Of a DNA stretch of 64,000 bases, positions 31,943-39,245 are shown piece after piece. A program made the position numbers and the translations under genes. The stretch spans positions 186,001 through 250,000 of the forward strand of contig JAEURN010000006.1 in assembly GCA_016789105.1 (NCBI GenBank). Direction: 5' to 3'. This DNA is from Armatimonadota bacterium. GTDB taxonomy: Bacteria > Armatimonadota > Fimbriimonadia > Fimbriimonadales > Fimbriimonadaceae. Below the pieces are notes generated by a model. It saw only the letters and a program-made list of their open reading frames with translations, was not told the DNA's origin and searched no databases. The first letter of the stretch is position 1. Each line of letters opens with the position of its first letter.

Positions 31943-34114
31943 CTAGTTGCGGAGGGGCTTGCCGCTTTCGAGCATGTGCTTCATGCGGGCGAGGCTGAGC
32001 CCTTCATGGCAGAGCTCGACAAACGATTTCCGTTCGCGGTCATTGGCTTCGTCCCAATCCGCGGAATCCGCAAAGACGTGTTTGACCTTGTCGCTGATTG
32101 CCTGATCGTGGCGGCTGAGGGCGCCTTCTTTGAACAGCTCTTGTTGCATCCGGTCGATCATGCCTTTGAGCGGCCCCCCGACTTCCTGCCACACGGGCCG
32201 CTCCAACGGCTCTGCCGCAAGCGCGAGCCTCTTGGCTTCGGTCAACAGCCGGTCGGGGTGGTAAACGGTCACGTCTTCGTCGCGTAGGTATCCCAACCGC
32301 CGGGCATCGTCGGCGTTGGCCGAAAGAGTCCCCTGGGCAATCAGTTGGCACGCCTCCACCAGCCCCTTGGCCCCTCGGGCCTGGTTGCGGAGCCGCATGA
32401 CGGCATTGCCACACCCTCCCGGGATAAGCCCAACAAGCGATTCGGGCAAGCCGATTTGAGTTTCGGGAGATGCCGCGATCAGGGTGCATCCGGCCGCTAA
32501 CTCAAACCCTCCGCCGATGCAAAAACCCCATACCGCGGCGACGCTCGGGATCTTTCCAATTGAGGAATTGAGGTTTTGGAAGGCGGCAATCGCCGCTTCC
32601 ACACCTTCGAAATCCCCGGCTTCAATCCGTTCCACAAAGAATTTGAGGTCGAACCCGGCGGAAAACACCTTGGCTTCACTGGTCAGCACCAGGCGCTTTG
32701 CTTGGCCAGATTCCAAAAAGTTGGTCAGGCTCTTGACCAAACCAGGACCGACCACTCCCATTTTCGAAGTCAACGAAACGGCGGAGACGCCGTCTCCGAG
32801 GTCGCGCACGTTGAACCCGTCGCCTGTTTCGACAACGGGAAAGTCCCCGATTTGCTTGAATTCAGGCTCTGGTGCCGGTGCGAAATACCGGCCGTCGAAG
32901 CCTTTGACCTCGAGGCCTTGGTAATAGGGGCTGTCTTCCATGCCAAGGTTTGCGGCCCCGATCGCATCGATTGTGGCAAACGGCCCGTGCTCCCACCCAA
33001 AACCCCACATCATCACCCGGTCGAAGTCGCGGACGTCGTGGGAGATTTCTGCGGCAATCGTGGTCGCATATTTGAGGGCCGGACGGAGGTACAGCCGGAG
33101 GAATTCGCCGACTTCGCTCTTGTCTTCCAGGGCGGCTCGCAAACGCTCGCCAAACGGCAACCGCCCGAGGCTTTCCAAGGCGGGGAGATCGGGTTCTTGG
33201 CGCTCGCGGTAGGCGAAGGTTTTGAGATCGAACGAGACGAACTGGTTGCCTTCCTTTTTGAAATACCCTTGGCCGGCCTTGTTGCCGATCCACCCTTTTT
33301 CCAGCAGGTGGGCGATGCTGGCCGGGGTCGCCAGGTGCTTGGTCTCTGGATCGTGGGGGCACCGCTCGATCAAGTTAGAGGCGATGTCTTGCATGATGTC
33401 CAGCCCGACGATGTCATTGAGCCGGAAGCTGGCACTCTTGGGCCGGCCGATGAACGGCCCGGTGATCGCATCGACTTCTTCAACTGTCAACCCGAGTTTT
33501 TCTGCCACGTGGACGGCATGAAACATGCACCACATGCCATAGCGATTGGCAATGAATCCGGGGGTGTCTTTGACGGTGACGCAACGGCGTGCCCCAAATT
33601 CGTGGAAAAAGCGGACATACCCATCGATGACGGCCGGATCGGTCTCGCCGGTCGGGATGAGTTCCATGAGCTTGAGGTACCGCGGCGGGTTGAAAAAGTG
33701 GGTTCCGACCAGTTTCTGGCGGAAAGAGTCGCTCCGCCCTTCGACGAGCAGGCCGATTTCCAAACCGCTGGTGTTGGTGCTGACGCTGGCATCAAGCCCG
33801 ATGAGAGGGTCGATCAATTCGAACAGGGCTTTCTTGGCATCCAGCTTTTCGATGATCGCTTCGCAAACCCAATCGGCCTCCCGGACGGCATCCAGACTGT
33901 CGGCGATCGACCCGGTTTTGATGGTTTTGACCGTGCCAGGGAGGTAGAAGTGGGGCGGCTTGAGCCTTGCGGCAGCGGCAAGCTTTTCATCCGCCATTTC
34001 TTTGGTTTGTTCCAACACCGTGACGTCGAAACCCAGGTTGGCGAAGTGAGCGGCGATCCCCGAACCCATTGTCCCCGCACCGATGACGCAGATCCGACGG
34101 CACTGTTGACGCAT
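31943..34114 (-). CDS. fadN: Bifunctional 3-hydroxyacyl-CoA dehydrogenase/enoyl-CoA hydratase
   Basis: The N-terminal NAD-binding domain (RRICVIGAGTMGSGIAAHFANLGFDVTVLEQ) is followed by the dehydrogenase C-terminal domain (FKDTPGFIANRYG-type signature, then LNDIVGLDIMQDIA). A C-terminal enoyl-CoA hydratase/crotonase domain follows (VWGFCIGGGFELAAGCTLIAASPETQIGLPES). The order dehydrogenase then hydratase is the FadN type, opposite to FadB. It catalyses the hydration and oxidation steps of beta-oxidation. ATG 34114 gives 723 residues. The frame back to 34234 runs across the infC promoter and is rejected. No thiolase gene is in the window. Confidence 0.9.
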   Translation of the reverse strand: MRQQCRRICVIGAGTMGSGIAAHFANLGFDVTVLEQTKEMADEKLAAAARLKPPHFYLPGTVKTIKTGSIADSLDAVREADWVCEAIIEKLDAKKALFELIDPLIGLDASVSTNTSGLEIGLLVEGRSDSFRQKLVGTHFFNPPRYLKLMELIPTGETDPAVIDGYVRFFHEFGARRCVTVKDTPGFIANRYGMWCMFHAVHVAEKLGLTVEEVDAITGPFIGRPKSASFRLNDIVGLDIMQDIASNLIERCPHDPETKHLATPASIAHLLEKGWIGNKAGQGYFKKEGNQFVSFDLKTFAYRERQEPDLPALESLGRLPFGERLRAALEDKSEVGEFLRLYLRPALKYATTIAAEISHDVRDFDRVMMWGFGWEHGPFATIDAIGAANLGMEDSPYYQGLEVKGFDGRYFAPAPEPEFKQIGDFPVVETGDGFNVRDLGDGVSAVSLTSKMGVVGPGLVKSLTNFLESGQAKRLVLTSEAKVFSAGFDLKFFVERIEAGDFEGVEAAIAAFQNLNSSIGKIPSVAAVWGFCIGGGFELAAGCTLIAASPETQIGLPESLVGLIPGGCGNAVMRLRNQARGAKGLVEACQLIAQGTLSANADDARRLGYLRDEDVTVYHPDRLLTEAKRLALAAEPLERPVWQEVGGPLKGMIDRMQQELFKEGALSRHDQAISDKVKHVFADSADWDEANDRERKSFVELCHEGLSLARMKHMLESGKPLRN

Positions 34115-34191
34115 AAGCGGAACGATCTTACCCAGGGCCCCGGAAGCGGGAACCGGTACAGTAGCCCCCGATTTTGACTCTAAGGGCCTGT

Positions 34192-34221
34192 TTGACAGGT
34201 GAAACCAACCGACGATATAAT
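34192..34221 (+). promoter_or_regulatory. Near-consensus sigma-70-type promoter of infC-rpmI-rplT
   Basis: TTGACA at 34192-34197 and TATAAT at 34216-34221 are separated by 18 bases. Transcription should start near 34228, about 42 bases before the likely infC start. This is the best -35/-10 pair in the window. Confidence 0.85.
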
Positions 34222-34269
34222 CAATGACCAACATGAGAAAAATAACAGGATCGCCTGAGGTGCCCGCCT

Positions 34270-34872
34270 ATCAATAAATTCCGAAGGGGGAGGCCCCGGC
34301 CAGAGCCCGGGCCGATGATTAACCGGCGCCTGCTGAAGTATGAGCAGCTCCGGGTGATCGACTCCGAAGGCACCCAATTAGGAATCCTGGACACGCGTGA
34401 TGCCCTTTCGCGCGCAGAAGCGGTGGGGCTGGATCTTGTCTTGGTTGCGCCCAACGCTGACCCGCCGGTTGCAAAAATCGTCGACCACGGCAAGTACAAA
34501 TATGAGCAAGACAAGCTCAAAAAGGACCAAAAGCGCAAGACCCAAGAAGTAAAGGGTATAAAGATCAGCCCGGTTATCGCGGAAAACGACCTCATGACTG
34601 CCCTGAGGAAAGGAAGGAAATTCCTGGAAGAAGGCGACAAAGTCAGGGTCGTGTGCCGATTCCGGCAACGGCAACTCGCTCACCCCCAAATCGGGGAGGA
34701 AAAGTTGTTGTGGCTGGCAAAAGAGCTGGAAGATTTAGGCAAGCCCGACCGGGCCCCCGTTTTGAACGGCAGGGAAATGGTCATCGTGCTGAGCCCGAAA
34801 CCGCAAACTGGCGGGAGCAAAAACAAGAATGCCAAAGCTGAAGACACACAAGACAGCAGCGAAGAGGTTTAA
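34270..34872 (+). CDS. infC: Translation initiation factor IF-3, probable ATC start
   Basis: The protein has the IF-3 N-terminal domain ([53 protein letters not shown]) and C-terminal domain ([46 protein letters not shown]). The first ATG at 34315 has no properly spaced ribosome-binding site, because the nearest purine run ends about 21 bases upstream. An in-frame ATC at 34270 is preceded by GAGGTG about 8 bases upstream and adds 15 basic residues ([14 protein letters not shown]). E. coli infC starts at ATT to allow autoregulation, so a rare start is plausible here. If wrong, the gene is 34315-34872. Confidence 0.85.
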   Translation: MNKFRRGRPRPEPGPMINRRLLKYEQLRVIDSEGTQLGILDTRDALSRAEAVGLDLVLVAPNADPPVAKIVDHGKYKYEQDKLKKDQKRKTQEVKGIKISPVIAENDLMTALRKGRKFLEEGDKVRVVCRFRQRQLAHPQIGEEKLLWLAKELEDLGKPDRAPVLNGREMVIVLSPKPQTGGSKNKNAKAEDTQDSSEEV

Positions 34873-35026
34873 GATCTCAGGCTCTGGGAAGATCATGCGC
34901 CGCAGTTCCGGCAACAACCACATGTTCTTCCACAAAAGCGGAGCCCAAAAACGCCGGCTGGATCAAGCACAACAGCTCAGCAACACCGAGTTGCCGCGCG
35001 TCAAGCGCCTGCTCGCCCTGAAGTAA
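34829..35026 (+). CDS. rpmI: 50S ribosomal protein L35
   Basis: The 65-residue sequence [31 protein letters not shown] is diagnostic of bacterial L35. It overlaps the 3' end of infC by 44 bases in another frame, so its translation is probably coupled to IF-3 synthesis. The order infC-rpmI-rplT is conserved in most bacteria. Confidence 0.96.
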   Translation: MPKLKTHKTAAKRFKISGSGKIMRRSSGNNHMFFHKSGAQKRRLDQAQQLSNTELPRVKRLLALK

Positions 35027-35118
35027 TCGGGAACTGCTGGCACCGACCTCTACCGCCACCGCCGACCAATCGGCTGGGAACCGGTTAGAAACAACATAAA
35101 CGAGGAAACGAACAAACA

Positions 35119-35466
35119 ATGGCAAGAATCAAACGCGGCCTGATGCGCCACAAACGGCACAAGAAAGTCTTGAGCCGCGCCAAAGGCTACTACGGTCGCA
35201 AGAAAAACGTCTTTAAGAACGCCCACGAACAGGTCATGAAGAGTGGGCAATATGCCTTCCGCGACCGACGGGCCAAGAAGCGCGATTTTCGCCGCCTGTG
35301 GATCGCAAGGATTTCCGCCGCATGCCGCGCCGAAGGGGTGCGCTATGGTGAATTGATCCATGCGATGACCGCCAAGGGCATCCAAGTCAACCGGAAGATG
35401 CTCAGCGAACTCGCAATCCACGATCCGGCAGCTTTCAAAGCTCTCGTGGGCACCGTCATCGGTTAA
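35119..35466 (+). CDS. rplT: 50S ribosomal protein L20
   Basis: The 115-residue sequence MARIKRGLMRHKRHKKVLSRAKGYYG with the RDFRRLWIARISAACRAEGVRYGELIHAM core is typical L20, an early assembly protein of the large subunit. A GAGGAAACG ribosome-binding region precedes the ATG. A strong terminator follows the stop, closing the operon. No obvious L20-binding leader is visible upstream of infC, where the untranslated leader is only about 42 bases. Confidence 0.96.
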   Translation: MARIKRGLMRHKRHKKVLSRAKGYYGRKKNVFKNAHEQVMKSGQYAFRDRRAKKRDFRRLWIARISAACRAEGVRYGELIHAMTAKGIQVNRKMLSELAIHDPAAFKALVGTVIG

Positions 35467-35490
35467 AACCGAAGGCAGAAACCTTTTCCA

Positions 35491-35526
35491 ATCCCCTGAA
35501 CTCCGGTTCAGGGGATCGGCATTTTT
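35491..35526 (+). terminator. Rho-independent terminator of the rplT operon
   Basis: An 11-base-pair stem (ATCCCCTGAAC/GTTCAGGGGAT, loop TCCG) is followed by CGGCATTTTT. It lies 25 bases after rplT. Confidence 0.85.
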
Positions 35527-35530
35527 GGGG

Positions 35531-35893
35531 TCAGTCTTTTCCGCTTTGCCAAATCAAGAAGCGGTTTCCGTCCGGGTCGGCGTAGGTTGTGTGGCGCAAT
35601 GTCCCGGGGCCGCCGGGCCCGCTGGGATCAGGGAGGTCGATGCCGTTTGCCCTCAATTCGGCCACATCGGTTTCGATATCCTGAGATTCAAAGGCCGCCA
35701 TCGGGACGGGCATGGAGTCGGAGCCCGGCTTCTGCTGGATGAATCCGACCCGTCCCCCGCCGGGAGTTGCCAGGAGCACCCAACTTTCGCCAAAGGATTC
35801 AACAACTTCCCACCCGAAGCCGGAAACCATCCTTTGGGCAGATCCCGAGGGGTTTGGAGAGGGGTAAACGATTTCGCTGAAAGCCAATGTCAT
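35531..35893 (-). CDS. VOC (glyoxalase-fold) family protein
   Basis: The 120-residue protein ends with DIETDVAELRANGIDLPDPSGPGGPGTLRHTTYADPDGNRFLIWQ, the typical second module of vicinal oxygen chelate proteins. The first half (SEIVYPSPNPSGSAQRMVSGFGWEVV) supplies the other module. Substrate unknown. It is unrelated in sequence detail to the VOC protein at 1357-1740. Confidence 0.75.
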   Translation of the reverse strand: MTLAFSEIVYPSPNPSGSAQRMVSGFGWEVVESFGESWVLLATPGGGRVGFIQQKPGSDSMPVPMAAFESQDIETDVAELRANGIDLPDPSGPGGPGTLRHTTYADPDGNRFLIWQSGKD

Positions 35894-36000
35894 CGTGCAG
35901 TCTTGTTTACCTGGCTTGAGCGGGGAACTGCGTCAGTAGTTTTTTCGAGGTGTGCCGCCCATTGCCTCGTGGCCCAGGCACCTAGCCAAGACCAGTGGCA

Positions 36001-36960
36001 TTACCCTGCAGAAGGCTTTTGGCGGTTACCGGCCAGCTTCTGTGTGCCAAATGGATCGATGAAGCCCGCCCTGAAGTGGGCAAGGTCGCGTCCGATGAAA
36101 TCTACACCAAGGGACAAATAGTGGGACTCCCGGTTTATCACGGCCGCGCCCCCGCCAACGATTTGGAACCTGGCCCCGCCCGCCCGCAGGTTGGCGAGCG
36201 ATTCGACCAACTTGTCGACCTCGGCCAGGTTATCATCCAATGGGGAGCTGAAAAGAACCGCGTCAGGCTGATGGTTGGCCACGGCGCTCAAAAATGAATC
36301 GATGGGCACGTTGGCCCCCAGATAAAAAGTTGACCACCCGCTCAGCCGCATCACATCGCTTACCATGCGCAATCCCAGGGTGTGCCAGTTCCCCGGAGGG
36401 CAGCCCAATACAGCCCGGAACGACCCGGGCGCGGCGGGCGGCATCCGGTGGACTGACCGGGCCATCAACCGTTCCACAATCGCCGAAGCCAGATGCTCTT
36501 GGCCGGTGTCGATGGCCCCGACCTCCCACCAAGTGCCGACCAATTGCATCGAACGGCCGAAAAGGCCTTCATAGATGTCGGCCAACGGCTCCTTTTGGGC
36601 CGTCAGTTGGTCTGTAATCGCTTCGCAGCCGGCTTCATCGCCAGCCACAGCATGGCGGCAAAACACCTTGACCAGCTCGCCATCGAGGATCATCTTCTCC
36701 AAACCCGGCATGCCGGAATCGGTCAATGTGGCCAAGTGCTCAGCGATTTGAGGGGAGCCCAACGAATAAAAAACCTGCCGCCCGACCTTGGCCGCGCGAA
36801 CCAAACCTTTGGCGCGCATCCGCGAAAGGTGGTTGCTGACATTGGGCTGCTTAAGACCCGTGTGGCCAACCAAGTCCCCCACGGATTTCGGCCCTGACTT
36901 CAGGTGGATCAGGATAGAGCGCTTCGACGCTTCGCCAAGTTCGCTGATGAGCTTGTCCAT
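36001..36960 (-). CDS. ArsR-type HTH regulator fused to a B12-binding module, CarH-like logic
   Basis: Residues 1-75 form an ArsR-family winged helix (ASKRSILIHLKSGPKSVGDLVGHTGLKQPNVSNHLSRMRAKGLVRAAKVGRQVFYSL). Residues 90-175 look like the four-helix cap of methionine synthase/CarH, with a Trp-x9-Glu-His motif at Trp145, Glu155 and His156. Residues 180-300 are a B12-binding domain with NxHxxG at 191-196 (His193 the likely lower ligand), then SPL at 239-241 and GGG at 269-271, at the spacing expected of cobalamin binders. CarH photoreceptors have the same sensor but a MerR-type DNA-binding domain. The His following the Trp in CarH is Glu146 here. It is divergent from an acyl-CoA dehydrogenase gene, which may be a target. 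Confidence 0.85.
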   Translation of the reverse strand: MDKLISELGEASKRSILIHLKSGPKSVGDLVGHTGLKQPNVSNHLSRMRAKGLVRAAKVGRQVFYSLGSPQIAEHLATLTDSGMPGLEKMILDGELVKVFCRHAVAGDEAGCEAITDQLTAQKEPLADIYEGLFGRSMQLVGTWWEVGAIDTGQEHLASAIVERLMARSVHRMPPAAPGSFRAVLGCPPGNWHTLGLRMVSDVMRLSGWSTFYLGANVPIDSFLSAVANHQPDAVLFSSPLDDNLAEVDKLVESLANLRAGGARFQIVGGGAAVINRESHYLSLGVDFIGRDLAHFRAGFIDPFGTQKLAGNRQKPSAG

Positions 36961-37076
36961 GAGCAGAGAGGTTCGATCCTGTGGCGGCTGGGCCGCTGTT
37001 CCAATAGTCTAACGAGAGTTTGGCCCGATAGTCGGCATCTTTGCCCAACTTGCCAACCGCAAAGGGATCAAACCAG

Positions 37077-37082
37077 TAGAAT
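37077..37082 (+). promoter_or_regulatory. -10 box TAGAAT of the acyl-CoA dehydrogenase gene
   Basis: TAGAAT ends 8 bases before the ATG at 37091, implying a leaderless transcript. TTGCC repeats upstream (37041-37055) may be regulator sites but are not resolved. Confidence 0.5.
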
Positions 37083-37090
37083 CGGATCGT

Positions 37091-38245
37091 ATGTCGCAGA
37101 CCTTGATGGATCCGGCCTTTGCCGCCGTGATCCCGAACATCAACGATGATGAAGCGGCGTTCATTCAGAACGTTCGCGACTTTGTGGCCCGGGAGGTTTT
37201 GCCCAACACCCGCAAATGGGAGGAAGAGACCGCCCTTCCCGATGACATTTGGGAGAAGATGGGGGCAATCGGCATTTTCGACACGGTCGTCCCAAAAGAA
37301 ATGGGTGGCTCCGGCCGCAGTTGCCGGGCATATGTTGAAATGTGCCTAGAGTTGGCAAAAGGCGACCCTGCGCTTGCCATGAACGTTGCCGCCTGCAATG
37401 CCCTGGTCATTGGCCACCTGGTGCACTTTGCCAGCCAAGAGCAGCGCGATAAGTACCTCAAGCCGGCCATGGAAGGGAAGTTGAAGCTGGCCTGGGGGCT
37501 GACCGAACCCGACGCGGGCTCAGATGCCCGGCGGGTCAAAACCGCCGCCACCCCGATCGAAGGGGAAGAGGGTTGGTGGCGCATCAACGGCGAGAAGATG
37601 TTCATCACAAACGGCGGCAAAGCCGACCTGATCATCGTCGTCGCCCGAACGGGGGAAAAGGAACTCTCGGCGTTCTTGATGGAAACCGACCAACCCGGGT
37701 TTGCCCTCACAGACCGGATCCACACCATCGGGGTTCGGGCCAGTAACACGACCCGGTTCAAACTGACGGACGCCCGGGCTTGGCACACGCCGTGTACGTT
37801 TGAAGAAGCGATCTCCCTGCTCTACCGCGGCAGGCTCGGCATTGCCGCAATGGCCTGCGGAATCGCGGAAAAGGCCTTTGAATTGGCTTTGGAATACTCG
37901 CAGCAACGGGAACAGTTCAACCGGCGGCTGTGCGACATGCAGTCAGTTCAAAACATGCTCGCCGATTCGGCCATGGAAGTGGAAGCGGCAAAACTCTTGC
38001 TTTACAAAGGTGCCGCCAAGCACGACCGCGGAGAACCCGTGGTGCTCGAATCCAGCTACGCCAAGCTTTATGCCAGCGAAACGGCCAACCGCGTCACAAA
38101 CCGCGCGATCCAAATCCACGGCGGTCGCGGCATGACGTTTGAATACCTCGTTGAAAAACTTTGGCGCGACGCGAAACTTACCGAAATCGGCGAGGGGTGC
38201 AGCGAAATCCAACGGCTGGTGATCTCGAAGCAACTTTTGAAGTAA
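37091..38245 (+). CDS. Acyl-CoA dehydrogenase
   Basis: The 384-residue protein has the three acyl-CoA dehydrogenase domains. Landmarks are LKLAWGLTEPDAGSDA (FAD and substrate contacts), INGEKMFITNGGKADLIIVVART, and the C-terminal AIQIHGGRGMTFEYLVEKLWRDAKLTEIGEGCSEIQRLVI region. That region holds the usual position of the catalytic Glu and the flavin-binding Arg. It oxidises an acyl-CoA to the enoyl-CoA and should pass electrons to EtfAB, encoded 6 kb away. The exact chain length or branched substrate cannot be told. Confidence 0.93.
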   Translation: MSQTLMDPAFAAVIPNINDDEAAFIQNVRDFVAREVLPNTRKWEEETALPDDIWEKMGAIGIFDTVVPKEMGGSGRSCRAYVEMCLELAKGDPALAMNVAACNALVIGHLVHFASQEQRDKYLKPAMEGKLKLAWGLTEPDAGSDARRVKTAATPIEGEEGWWRINGEKMFITNGGKADLIIVVARTGEKELSAFLMETDQPGFALTDRIHTIGVRASNTTRFKLTDARAWHTPCTFEEAISLLYRGRLGIAAMACGIAEKAFELALEYSQQREQFNRRLCDMQSVQNMLADSAMEVEAAKLLLYKGAAKHDRGEPVVLESSYAKLYASETANRVTNRAIQIHGGRGMTFEYLVEKLWRDAKLTEIGEGCSEIQRLVISKQLLK

Positions 38246-38269
38246 CCAGGCGTCAAAATAGCTGAAACC

Positions 38270-39229
38270 ATGTTAAGCGCCCTCGTTGCAACGGCGGTCT
38301 TGGCCGATGGCCCCCGCGAGCTATACCGGTCGTTCGAAAAGGGAAAGACGTTTTCCTATTCGGTTCGGACCCACTTGCAGTCCGACACCCGCCAAGGCGA
38401 ACTCAATACGTTCATCCCTTCAGAGGTCGACCTCAACTATGATTTCACCTACCAAATAACCGACGTCAAATCGTCCGGGTTAGCAAAGGTGCTCTACCAA
38501 AGGCCGGCCATCACCCAAATCGATGGGGAAACGGCAGATAGGGGCCCCGTGGAAACCAAAATCCCGCTGAAATGGAAGATGGAGCTGGATTTGTCGCCGG
38601 TGAACGCCGTGACAGGGATCAAGGATCTTTCCCCGAAAACGGACAAAAGATTATTCACGTTTCCAAAAGGGTTCAAGAACTTCTACACGATGACTCCGGC
38701 CATGCGCCAAGACATCGTTTCCCAATTCGCCGGGGAACTCCAGCGTCTTGCCCTTTTCATCGGGGGTTTGGACAGCTCTTTGGACTTCGCTCCAAAACTG
38801 CCAGTCGGCGAAGTGGAAGTCGGGGACACTTGGCGCCAGACCATGAGCTACCAGCCCATGGAACTCAAAGGGTCTGGCGGCAAGTTCGAAGTTCAGCGGC
38901 TCGACATGGATCTCACCTATAAGGGGCCAGGCGAGTACAACGGGAAACCGGCGGAATTGGTGGAAGGCGTCATCCACTTGGACAGTGACGCGGCCCAATA
39001 CATCAACCAGGCCATGCGCATGACCGCCAACGAATCCGGCCTTTCCAAACTCCCGCTCCAGTTGGACTCCAAAATCACGTTCTATCTCGATCCAAAGGGG
39101 TTGCACACACTCCGGGCCGATGCCCGAACGACTGGAGGGTGGTCCATCTATTTGACCAGAGTTGAAAAGCCCATGATCGAGGAGAAGATCAAGGGCCGGG
39201 CCTCCATTACGCTCCAATCCATCAAGTAG
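38270..39229 (+). CDS. Secreted protein of unknown function
   Basis: The 319-residue protein has a short N-terminal hydrophobic signal (MLSALVATAVLA) and then beta-rich sequence (FSYSVRTHLQSD ... VEVGDTWRQTMSYQPMELKGSGGKFEVQRLDMDLTYKGPGEYNGKPAELVEGVI). The pattern resembles DUF6263-like extracytoplasmic proteins of planctomycetes and relatives, but I cannot confirm a family. It lies 24 bases after the acyl-CoA dehydrogenase stop and 16 bases before the glycosyltransferase start. Confidence 0.6.
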   Translation: MLSALVATAVLADGPRELYRSFEKGKTFSYSVRTHLQSDTRQGELNTFIPSEVDLNYDFTYQITDVKSSGLAKVLYQRPAITQIDGETADRGPVETKIPLKWKMELDLSPVNAVTGIKDLSPKTDKRLFTFPKGFKNFYTMTPAMRQDIVSQFAGELQRLALFIGGLDSSLDFAPKLPVGEVEVGDTWRQTMSYQPMELKGSGGKFEVQRLDMDLTYKGPGEYNGKPAELVEGVIHLDSDAAQYINQAMRMTANESGLSKLPLQLDSKITFYLDPKGLHTLRADARTTGGWSIYLTRVEKPMIEEKIKGRASITLQSIK

Positions 39230-39233
39230 CCGG

Positions 39234-39239
39234 TATCAT
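39234..39239 (+). promoter_or_regulatory. -10 box TATCAT of the GT39-like gene
   Basis: TATCAT ends 6 bases before a GTG start at 39246 and 9 bases before ATG 39249. Confidence 0.45.
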
Positions 39240-39245
39240 GGCGGG

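Noticed and set aside
32576-34177. 533-codon open frame antisense to the fadN gene
   Set aside because: Shadow of a conserved bifunctional enzyme in high-GC DNA, with no recognisable domains.
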